Part shown: positions 23,762 through 31,143 of the stretch, piece after piece
Numbering within the stretch: position 1 is the stretch's first letter
Layout of the letters: each line of letters begins with the position of its first letter
From: an uncultured Eubacteriales bacterium
GTDB lineage: Bacteria > Bacillota > Clostridia > Oscillospirales > Acutalibacteraceae
Assembly (NCBI GenBank): GCA_934466515.1
Contig: CAKSLH010000002.1
Span: 258,155 to 322,154, forward strand
Length of the DNA: 64,000 nucleotides
Direction: 5' to 3'
Position numbers and translations under genes: made by a program
The notes under the pieces: model-generated
Databases searched by the model: none
What the model was told of the DNA's origin: nothing
The model's input: the letters and a program-made list of their open reading frames with translations, nothing else

Positions 23762-24037
23762 TTAGACAATACAATCAGGGTACAATGCTTTTTTGAAGAA
23801 ACGGCGCGATTATCGGCATTGTTGCCCTCCGCTCACAATACGTCAGTATTCTTCGGTCGGGCGCCGCGCCGCTAAACAGCGCCGTTTTCTTACAAAATCT
23901 TCGACTCATAGCGAGAAAATTTTTTTGATTATGAAGTCGAGGAATGCAGGAATACTGACGTATTTCAAATGACGAGACAATATAATCGGACAAATTTTCC
24001 GCTATGAGAAGCGTTGTACCCTGATTGTATTGTCTAA
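23762..24037. mobile_element. 276-bp MITE-like foldback element with perfect 24-bp terminal inverted repeats
   Basis: The first 24 bases (23762-23785, beginning TTAGACAATACAATCAGGGT) are the exact reverse complement of the last 24 (24014-24037). Inside are three more inverted pairs: 23799-23807/23879-23887, 23837-23851/23950-23964 and 23915-23923/24000-24008. There is no transposase and no clear target-site duplication. A 72-codon minus-strand open frame inside it (23775-23993) follows the repeat and is not taken as a gene. Confidence 0.78.
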
Positions 24038-24047
24038 AAGATATTTT

Positions 24048-24710
24048 TTATTTATCATTCGTAATATCTCCGCTTTCGCCAAGGTCGATTTTTTCTCCCG
24101 AAATCTCGGCTTTGGGCTTTATTATACATTTTAAAAAGTCCTTGTCTCTCGCTAATATTTCTCGTGCTTCTCTGTATAGATCTCCGCTGTAGGAGCGGGC
24201 GGTCGCCGATACTCCGCAGGCGGTTATATCAAGCTTTCTCGCGATATAAAGCGCCCTGTAAAGGTGGTATTTCTGAGTGACTATTATTATCTTTTTCGCT
24301 CCGAAAATTTCTTTTGCGCGGTAAAGACTGTCGTATGTAGAAAGCCCTGCGTGGTCCATAAAAATGTCCTCTGAATTTGCGCCTTTTTCTATCGCGTATT
24401 TTTTCATTGCGTTGACCTCATCGTAATATTCGCCCGAGTGGTCGCCACTCATTATGATTTTTTTGCATGTTCCGTCTTTGTAAAGAGAAACCGCCGCGTC
24501 AAGCCTGTCGCTGAGCATCGGGCTGGGCTTTCCGTTTCGCAGTCCCGCCCCGAGAACTAAAATGCAGTCGGCGTCCTTAAAACAGCTTTCCTGCTTTTTA
24601 ATTTTCCCGAAAGACAGAAACCTGACATAAAAATTAGGAACTAAAATAACCGCCGCGGCAATAATAATTAAGCTTTTAAGTATATTTTTGATTTTCTTGA
24701 AATTCAGCAT
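24048..24710 (-). CDS. YdcF/SanA family (DUF218) membrane-anchored protein
   Basis: 220 residues with one N-terminal membrane helix (about 10-30) and a DUF218 domain. Motifs are DCILVLGAGLRNGKPSPMLSDRL, IIMSGDHSGEYYDEVNAM, STYDSLYRAKEIF and VTQKYHLYRALYIARKL. Its closest named relative is SanA, which affects vancomycin exclusion and envelope permeability in enterobacteria; the biochemical activity is not settled. The open frame extends 36 codons upstream, but the ATG at 24710 has TAGGAG at the right distance and the extension lies in an A+T-rich leader. Confidence 0.82.
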   Translation of the reverse strand: MLNFKKIKNILKSLIIIAAAVILVPNFYVRFLSFGKIKKQESCFKDADCILVLGAGLRNGKPSPMLSDRLDAAVSLYKDGTCKKIIMSGDHSGEYYDEVNAMKKYAIEKGANSEDIFMDHAGLSTYDSLYRAKEIFGAKKIIIVTQKYHLYRALYIARKLDITACGVSATARSYSGDLYREAREILARDKDFLKCIIKPKAEISGEKIDLGESGDITNDK

Positions 24711-24817
24711 TGCATTTTCTCCTAATGAAATTAAAATAATTTTATAATTAAAAATCGTATAAGTCAATAGAAAAAACGGCTTACCCTTTATTTGTTTGTT
24801 ACAGCTTAAAAAAAACA

Positions 24818-24846
24818 TTGAGAAATTTGCCGATAAATGGTATAAT
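24818..24846 (+). promoter_or_regulatory. Sigma-A promoter for the polysaccharide export operon
   Basis: TTGAGA at 24818-24823 and TATAAT at 24841-24846 with a 17-base spacer. It lies about 45 bases ahead of the permease start and shows that a possible TTG start at 24818 cannot be the real one. Confidence 0.8.
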
Positions 24847-24889
24847 AATCCTGTATCTAATTTTTAAGTTCTGTAAGAGGTGTAAAAGC

Positions 24890-25684
24890 TTGAATTTTTT
24901 TAAAACGCTTTGGAAAAACAAAGGACTGACATGGCAGCTCGGCAAAAATGATTTCAGAAACAGATTTGCCAATACCAGTCTCGGAAGTATTTGGGGATTT
25001 TTGCAGCCTTTTGTATTTATGATGATGTATGTGGTTGTTTTCCAGTACATATTTAAGCAGAGCGGTCCGGACGGAGCGCCTTATGTTGTTTGGTTTATGC
25101 CCGGAATGGCTATGTGGATGGCGATAAACGACGGAATTCTCGGTGCAAGCAATTCGATAAGAGGCTACAGCTATCTGGTTAAAAAGGTAGTTTTCCCGGT
25201 AGATATCATTCCTGTCATTTCTATTACCGCCAATGCGTTTGTCGCTTTGTTTTTAATGGTTATCGCAACGGTTGTATGTCTGATTTTCGGATTTATTCCG
25301 AATGTTTTACAGCTTTTATATTTTATTATCTCGCTTTATGCCTTTTTAATTTCGATAACAAGAATTACCTCCGCGGTAGCAACTTTGGTTCCCGATTTTT
25401 CGAATTTGCTCGGAATAATGATGCAAATCGGAATGTGGCTTACACCGGTTGTTTGGGATCTTTCAATGATAGCCGAGCACCATACAATTTCAAGAATCAT
25501 GAAATGTCTGCCGTTTACCTATCTTGTGACAGGGTTTAGGGACTGCTTTATGGGCAACAATAAAATAATCACCGGCGGGCACGGATTTTATACTGCTTTT
25601 TTCTGGGCTTTAACAATAGCTTTATTCGTATGGGGAAATTATGTGTTTAAGCACGGCAAAAAAGATTTTGCCGATGTGCTTTGA
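24890..25684 (+). CDS. ABC-2 polysaccharide exporter permease (Wzm/TagG type)
   Basis: 264 residues with about six membrane helices. It resembles the membrane subunit of ABC exporters for O-antigen, teichoic acid or other lipid-linked surface glycans: WQLGKNDFRNRFANTSLG at the N-terminus, then SIWGFLQPFVFMMMYVVVF. I choose the TTG at 24890, behind AGAGG at 24876-24880, because it lies downstream of the promoter -10. It pairs with the ATPase encoded 20 bases further on. Confidence 0.88.
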   Translation: MNFFKTLWKNKGLTWQLGKNDFRNRFANTSLGSIWGFLQPFVFMMMYVVVFQYIFKQSGPDGAPYVVWFMPGMAMWMAINDGILGASNSIRGYSYLVKKVVFPVDIIPVISITANAFVALFLMVIATVVCLIFGFIPNVLQLLYFIISLYAFLISITRITSAVATLVPDFSNLLGIMMQIGMWLTPVVWDLSMIAEHHTISRIMKCLPFTYLVTGFRDCFMGNNKIITGGHGFYTAFFWALTIALFVWGNYVFKHGKKDFADVL

Positions 25685-25704
25685 TTTAAGAAAGGGTTAG
25701 CTAT

Positions 25705-27021
25705 ATGGGAGATAAAAAAATTACGGACGGCGAAACCGTTTTAAAGATAGAAAATCTGTCGAAAGAGTATAAAATGTTTAAAAGAAAAAAAGACAGACTT
25801 CTTGAAACAATTATACCTGCTTATAAAAACCATGACTCTTTCGTTGCTCTTAAGGATTTTAACCTTGAGCTTAAAAAGGGTGAAATTCTCGGTATTCTCG
25901 GAAGAAATGGCGCAGGAAAATCAACCCTGCTCAAAATGATTACGGGAGTTGTCACACCTACAAGCGGAACTATAGAAAAAAATGGAAAAATCAGCTCCTT
26001 GCTTGAGCTCGGAACCGCTTTTAACAGCGAGCTTACGGGAGAAGAAAACATTTATCAGCACGGACAGGTTTTCGGTCTTACAAGGCAGGAAATAGAGAGC
26101 AAAAAACAGGATATTATAGATTTCGCCGATATAGGCGACCATTTATATCAGCCTGTTAAAACTTATTCGAGCGGTATGTTTGCCCGGCTTGCTTTTGCAT
26201 GCGCAATAAATGTTGACCCCGATATTCTTATCGTTGACGAGGTTTTGTCGGTAGGCGATATGGCTTTCCAGCTTAAATGCTTTAAAAAATTCGAGCAGTT
26301 TAAGGAAGCCGGAAAGACTATTCTTTTCGTAACCCACAGCATAACCGATGTATTAAGAAACTGCACCCGTTCTATAATTATAAGCAGCGGAAAAAAGATT
26401 TTTGACGGCGGTGTTAAAGAGGGCGTAGAAAAATATAAAAAAATAATCGTCGGTCTTGACGACGGAAGTCAGGAAGAGAAGCCTAAGGGCGAAAAAGGAA
26501 TAAAAAAATCGGAAAATACATGGCGCTCGGCTTTGAATGAAAATCCTGAGGTAATAACCTACGGCAACGGCGACGCGGAGGTTGTCGATTACGGAGTGTT
26601 TGACAGCGAGGGTAACCTTGTTCCGACAATCGAAAACGATAAGGAAGTTGTTTTAAAATCAAAAGTTGTCTTTAATAAGGATATTAATGACCCGATTTTT
26701 ACTATGACTTTAAAGGATTTCCGCGGACTGTCGATAAGCGGAACTAATACGCTGATTGAAAAAATTTCAACCGGATTATATAAAAAGGGAACTGTTGCAA
26801 CCGTCACATTCAGACAGATTTTTAATGTTGCGGCAGGAAAATATACTCTATCGTTCAGCTGTACCCATTTTGACAAAAGAGGAGAGCTTGAGGTTCTTGA
26901 CAGAAAGTATGACGCACTTTTAATAGAAATTATTTCCTCAAAAGAAACCGTCGGACTTTTAAAAATTGATTCCGATATTTCAATAGAAAAGGAAACAGCC
27001 GGTGAAAATGAAAAAAATTAA
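25705..27021 (+). CDS. ABC polysaccharide exporter ATPase with C-terminal glycan-binding domain (Wzt type)
   Basis: 438 residues. The ATPase domain (about 1-250) has Walker A GRNGAGKS (66-73), KISSLLELGTAFNSELTG, the Wzt/TagH-type signature TYSSGMFARLAFA, Walker B ILIVDEVLSVGD and the switch VTHS. A linker (about 250-285) leads to a beta-rich C-terminal domain (about 290-428, VVDYGVFDSEGN... GKYTLSFSCTHFD) like Wzt-C, which binds the modified end of the glycan before export. Such a domain suggests that the polymer carries a recognisable terminal group. It overlaps the next gene by about 20 bases. Confidence 0.9.
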   Translation: MGDKKITDGETVLKIENLSKEYKMFKRKKDRLLETIIPAYKNHDSFVALKDFNLELKKGEILGILGRNGAGKSTLLKMITGVVTPTSGTIEKNGKISSLLELGTAFNSELTGEENIYQHGQVFGLTRQEIESKKQDIIDFADIGDHLYQPVKTYSSGMFARLAFACAINVDPDILIVDEVLSVGDMAFQLKCFKKFEQFKEAGKTILFVTHSITDVLRNCTRSIIISSGKKIFDGGVKEGVEKYKKIIVGLDDGSQEEKPKGEKGIKKSENTWRSALNENPEVITYGNGDAEVVDYGVFDSEGNLVPTIENDKEVVLKSKVVFNKDINDPIFTMTLKDFRGLSISGTNTLIEKISTGLYKKGTVATVTFRQIFNVAAGKYTLSFSCTHFDKRGELEVLDRKYDALLIEIISSKETVGLLKIDSDISIEKETAGENEKN

Positions 27022-27910
27022 AAGCTCGTTTAAAATTACCGCTCTTATTCTTGCGGTTTTACTTATTCTTTCCGCCTCGTTTTTTACAGCAATATATAAC
27101 AGCGGAATTTATATTACTCAGTTTAAGAATAATTCTCAGACCCAGATGATGGGCTACGGTATTATAACACGCAATAAAAAATTGATAATGGTTGACGGCG
27201 GAACAAGCGCCGACACCGAAAATGCAGTCGATTTTATTAACCGCCACGGCGGTAAAGTGGACTATTGGTTTGTTACACATCCTCATATAGACCACGCAAG
27301 CGTTATATGCGATGTTATTGAAAATACCGATATCAAGATAAATAAAGTCTATTATACAATGAATGATGTTGATTGGTATAATAAATATGCGGCTGCCCGT
27401 TCGGCGGAGGCGGAAAGATTTTATAATGCGATAAATAATAACCGCATAAAATCGAAAACGCATAATGTTAAGCTTTCCGAGGAATTTTATATTGATAATA
27501 TTAAAATAGAAATTCTCGGAATTAAAAATCCTGAGATTACCGAAAATGCTTTTAATAATTCCAGTATGGTTTTCAAAATGTGTTTTAATAATAAGTCGCT
27601 TTTATTTTTGGGCGATACCGGCTCGGAGTCTTCTGAAAAGCTGATTAAAAACTGTAAATCAAAGCTTAAATCTTATGCGGTTCAGATGTCCCACCACGGT
27701 CAGAGCGGAGCAACAAAGGAGCTTTATGAGATTATAGACCCAAAGCTTTGCTTTTGGCCTACACCCGATTGGTTATGGGACAATAATTCAGGCGGAGGCT
27801 TTAATTCGGGAGAGTGGAAAACGGTTGAAACGAGAAGCTGGATGGAAGAGTTGGGTGTTAAGCAGAATATAGTTGAAAAGGACGGCAATCAAACCGTTCA
27901 TATCTGGTAA
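27002..27910 (+). CDS. Membrane-anchored metallo-beta-lactamase-fold protein in a polysaccharide operon
   Basis: 302 residues. One N-terminal membrane helix (about 11-31), then an extracytoplasmic MBL domain with LIMVDGGTSAD (61-71), the metal motif HPHIDH (93-98), LLFLGDTGSES and QMSHHGQSGA as in ComEC-type domains. I chose the GTG at 27002 because AAGGA lies eight bases before it; the ATG at 27008 is the alternative. Its place between the exporter ATPase and the glycosyltransferases suggests a phosphodiesterase or hydrolase acting on the exported glycan or its phosphate decorations. This role is inference. Confidence 0.78.
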   Translation: MKMKKIKSSFKITALILAVLLILSASFFTAIYNSGIYITQFKNNSQTQMMGYGIITRNKKLIMVDGGTSADTENAVDFINRHGGKVDYWFVTHPHIDHASVICDVIENTDIKINKVYYTMNDVDWYNKYAAARSAEAERFYNAINNNRIKSKTHNVKLSEEFYIDNIKIEILGIKNPEITENAFNNSSMVFKMCFNNKSLLFLGDTGSESSEKLIKNCKSKLKSYAVQMSHHGQSGATKELYEIIDPKLCFWPTPDWLWDNNSGGGFNSGEWKTVETRSWMEELGVKQNIVEKDGNQTVHIW

Positions 27911-27930
27911 ATTTCTTCGGAGGTTATTTA

Positions 27931-29421
27931 ATGGATAAAGAGTGTCTTAAAGCTTTTAATACAAATATTATCAAATGGTACTCTTTTAAAGGTAACAGTA
28001 AAATTCTTTGCGTAAACGCAAATGAAGCAGTTATAAATTTTCTTTCAAAAAAGAATTTGGATGTAACGGTTTATAAAGCCGACGAAAGCATAAAATCGGT
28101 TTATGATTACATTCTTATTTGCGATTATGAAAAAATCGGAAAAACAGTTTTAAAAGTCAAGAAATTTCTTTCGGAGCAGGGAAAGCTTTTGATTTTCGGT
28201 AAAAACAATTTCAGCCTTAATGATTTTTGCCGCTATGATTTAAACGAAAAGACGGGAATTTCTTCTTTATCCGAAGCCTCAAAAACATTTTCGGATGTTA
28301 AAAATGAGCTGAAAAATTGCGGATTTGAAAGGATAAACAGATTTTATGTATTCCCGAATTGCTTTTCGACAGAGCTTATCTTAAATGAAAAATTAGAAAA
28401 TCCTTCAGGATATCTTGATAAGTTTACTCCCGAAATACTTGATAATGAAATAAAAGTTTTCGATGAAATAAAAGCTCTTAAGGCATTAACCGAAAATTCG
28501 GCGGAAATGCTTGATATTTTTGCGGATTCCTATTTTGCGGAAGTTTCTTTAAAAAGCGATTTTTCCGATGTGAAATATGTCTCTTTCAATAACTGCAGGA
28601 AAGAAAAATATCGGTTAATGACAGTTATAAGAGAAAACAGAGTAGAAAAGTATCCTGCCGAAGAGGCGGCAAGGGAGCACATTTATAATATCGGAAAAAC
28701 GATAGATGACTTGAAGAGTTTCGAAGATATAAAAATCATTGATAATTTCGAAAAAGATTTTATTTCCAGCAAATTTATTAAGAATTATCCTTTGCTTGAC
28801 GGAATACTCGCCGAACATTATAACGATTTTGATTTTATAACGGATATTCTTAACCGATTAAGAAATGTTCTTTTAAAATACAGTCAGAGATATTCTATGA
28901 AAATAAGAAAAATCTTTCCCGATAAGGATAAGGAGATGCTTAAAAAGCTTCATTATATGCCTAAGTGTCCTTGGGATATGGTTGCTAAGAATTGTTTTTA
29001 TAATAAGAACGACGGAACATTTATTTTTTTCGATCAGGAATGGGAATGTGATTTTCTTCCGGCGGAGTTCTTAATTTACAGGTCCGTTATAAATTCCTAT
29101 GAGCTTGTAAAAAAGATAGATGTTGATTTATTGCTGAAAAAGCTCGGCATTTTTGAATTCAAGGATTTCTTTTCTGAGATTGACGGTAATCTTAGAAAAG
29201 AAATTATAGATGAAAATATTTTAAAAGCAGAGCAAAGCAGTGTAAAAGGTATTGATAATCTTATCAATGATAATCTTTCTTTGCTTGAGGATTTAAAAAA
29301 TAAAAATGTTTATATTAAAAATCTTGAGCAGTATGCGGAAAATTTAAAAAATGACAATGAAAATAAACAGCAGTATATTTTAAACCTTGAAAATATGCTT
29401 AAGCAAAAAGAAGGGGTATGA
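27931..29421 (+). CDS. Unidentified protein with methyltransferase-like N-terminus and C-terminal coiled coil
   Basis: 496 residues. The first 130 residues have a Rossmann-like strand pattern (SKILCVNANEAVINFL, YDYILICDYEKIG, GKLLIFGKNNF), as in class I SAM methyltransferases, but the glycine-rich SAM loop is not evident. The middle part ends in YNKNDGTFIFFDQEWECDFL followed by PAEFLIYRSV, which resembles a segment found in clostridial glycosyltransferase-cluster proteins. The last 60 residues form a coiled coil (LEDLKNKNVYIKNLEQYAEN). A capping or chain-length role in the glycan operon is possible but not shown. Confidence 0.5.
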   Translation: MDKECLKAFNTNIIKWYSFKGNSKILCVNANEAVINFLSKKNLDVTVYKADESIKSVYDYILICDYEKIGKTVLKVKKFLSEQGKLLIFGKNNFSLNDFCRYDLNEKTGISSLSEASKTFSDVKNELKNCGFERINRFYVFPNCFSTELILNEKLENPSGYLDKFTPEILDNEIKVFDEIKALKALTENSAEMLDIFADSYFAEVSLKSDFSDVKYVSFNNCRKEKYRLMTVIRENRVEKYPAEEAAREHIYNIGKTIDDLKSFEDIKIIDNFEKDFISSKFIKNYPLLDGILAEHYNDFDFITDILNRLRNVLLKYSQRYSMKIRKIFPDKDKEMLKKLHYMPKCPWDMVAKNCFYNKNDGTFIFFDQEWECDFLPAEFLIYRSVINSYELVKKIDVDLLLKKLGIFEFKDFFSEIDGNLRKEIIDENILKAEQSSVKGIDNLINDNLSLLEDLKNKNVYIKNLEQYAENLKNDNENKQQYILNLENMLKQKEGV

Positions 29422-29425
29422 GAAT

Positions 29426-31126
29426 ATGAATTTTAACAGGATTTTGCCGATTGGCTCAAAAAGGCGCGCGTTAGCTAAAGCACTGTATTCTAAATTTTCC
29501 CCCGATTATACTGCGGAGGAGCTTGTTTACCGCAAATGGATAAAAGCAAATGAGCCGACAAAAAGTGAGCTTTCTTTGCAGAGAAAAACAAAGTTCGAAA
29601 TATCTCCTAAAATCAGTATAGTTGTCCCTGTTTTTAATACTCCCGAAAATTTCTTTAAGGAGCTTGTCGACAGCCTTATCGCTCAGACCTATCCGAATTG
29701 GGAGCTATGTCTGGGAGACGGCTCTAAAGAGCCTATAGAATATATGCAGGGCTTTGTAAAAAAAGACAGCAGAATTAAATATAAGTTTATCGGCGAAAAT
29801 AAGGGAATTTCGGGAAACACGAATGAAGCCCTGTCGCTTGCAACAGGCGATTTCATAGGACTTCTCGATCATGACGATTTGCTTCCGGCGTTTTCTCTTT
29901 TTGAGGTAGTAAAAGCAATAAACGAAAATCCTCAGGCTGAATTTTTATATTCGGATGAGGACAAGCTTGAAACTTTAAAGAGTCCGCGTTACGGTGTGTT
30001 CTTTAAGCCTGATTTTTCACCGTATACTCTTAACAGCGCGAATTATATCTGCCATTTCAGCGTTTTTAAAAAAGAACTTATGGATAAGCTCGGCGGATTT
30101 AAAAGCGAGTATGACGGAAGTCAGGACTTTGATATCGTTGCGAGAGCTTCGGAGCAAACAGAGCATATAGTCCATATTCCAAAGGTTCTCTATCATTGGC
30201 GTGCGCACAGGAATTCCACAGCACAGAATTCCGATTCAAAGCCTTATGCTTTTGAAATAGGAAAAAAGGTAATAAAGGATCATGTTAAAAGAAGTCTTGA
30301 TACCTTTGTTGCGGTTGACGACGGACTGACGCCCGGAAGCTATGAGCTTAAATATTCTGTTAAAGGAAATCCGAAGGTGAGCATAATTTTTAATGCTTTC
30401 GGACTTTCAGAAGAAAAAATTTCGAAAAAATTAAATTATATCAAGGATAATACAGCTTATAAGAATATCGAAATAATTGTTATTTCCGATTTAAAGCCGC
30501 AGGGTATGGCTGCGGTCGGAAAAGGTAAAAATATATATGAGGATATAAATATTGCTGCAGCTTCGGCTGAGGGAGAATATATCTTTATTGTTGATAAATC
30601 CTTAAGGTCAATTGAAAAGTCAACTTATATTGAAGAGCTGCTCGGAATTTGTCAGGATAATTCGGTAGGTATCGTAGGCACAAAGCTTTTTAATAAGGAT
30701 AATGCGGTTGAGCATTGCGGAATTATTCTCGGAATGAACGGCGCGGGTGATTTGCTTTATAAAGGCGCGCCAAAGGATGTCGGGACATATATGCAAAGGC
30801 TTTTAATTATTCATAATGTATCCTGCGTTAATTTTGCTTATTCTCTGATTAAAAAAGAATGCTTTAATGAAACAGGCGGATTTTCTCTTAAATATTCAGG
30901 TCTTTGCGCAAGCTTAGAGCTTTGCATTAAGCTTTTAAAAGAGCAAAAACAAATTGTAATCAACCCGACCGTTTCTTTCGGAATTGAAAAGCTTTTGAAT
31001 GCAGAAAAATCCGAAGCGGAAGAAAGCAATTTTATAAAGGAATTCAGCGATGAATATAAAAAAGGCGATGCTTATTTCAGTCCGAATTTGAGCAAAACGA
31101 ATACCGGATTAAGTATAAATGTCTGA
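29426..31126 (+). CDS. Family 2 glycosyltransferase with degenerate second GT domain
   Basis: 566 residues. After a leader of 60 residues comes a GT-A domain (about 61-290): ISIVVPVFNTP (64-74), LGDGSKEP, and the metal/sugar motif LLDHDDLL (147-154), then LYSDEDK. Such proteins often carry a second GT2 domain; here residues 320-560 have its frame (KVSIIFNAFG, AVEHCGIILGMNGAG, CFNETGGFSLKYSG) but the expected DxD position reads VDKSLRS, so this half may be inactive. The ATG at 29426 has AAGGGG upstream and is preferred to a start at 29387 inside the preceding gene. Confidence 0.85.
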   Translation: MNFNRILPIGSKRRALAKALYSKFSPDYTAEELVYRKWIKANEPTKSELSLQRKTKFEISPKISIVVPVFNTPENFFKELVDSLIAQTYPNWELCLGDGSKEPIEYMQGFVKKDSRIKYKFIGENKGISGNTNEALSLATGDFIGLLDHDDLLPAFSLFEVVKAINENPQAEFLYSDEDKLETLKSPRYGVFFKPDFSPYTLNSANYICHFSVFKKELMDKLGGFKSEYDGSQDFDIVARASEQTEHIVHIPKVLYHWRAHRNSTAQNSDSKPYAFEIGKKVIKDHVKRSLDTFVAVDDGLTPGSYELKYSVKGNPKVSIIFNAFGLSEEKISKKLNYIKDNTAYKNIEIIVISDLKPQGMAAVGKGKNIYEDINIAAASAEGEYIFIVDKSLRSIEKSTYIEELLGICQDNSVGIVGTKLFNKDNAVEHCGIILGMNGAGDLLYKGAPKDVGTYMQRLLIIHNVSCVNFAYSLIKKECFNETGGFSLKYSGLCASLELCIKLLKEQKQIVINPTVSFGIEKLLNAEKSEAEESNFIKEFSDEYKKGDAYFSPNLSKTNTGLSINV

Positions 31127-31143
31127 AAAAGGGGATACAGGAA

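Larger units (their letters stand above)
23457..24047. repeat. 591-bp intergenic region: terminator, repeats and a foldback element
   Basis: Contains a long-stem terminator (23473-23516), a truncated repeat tail (23514-23548), repeat copy C (23575-23728) and a 276-bp element with terminal inverted repeats (23762-24037). No protein-coding gene is supported. Confidence 0.75.

Noticed and set aside
23775..23993. 72-codon minus-strand open frame within the 276-bp foldback element
   Set aside because: It spans the inverted repeats and has no ribosome site. It looks like a chance frame in a repeated element.
24818..24889. TTG start at 24818 for the exporter permease
   Set aside because: This TTG is part of the promoter -35; the -10 lies downstream of it. 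The TTG at 24890 has a ribosome site and fits the family.
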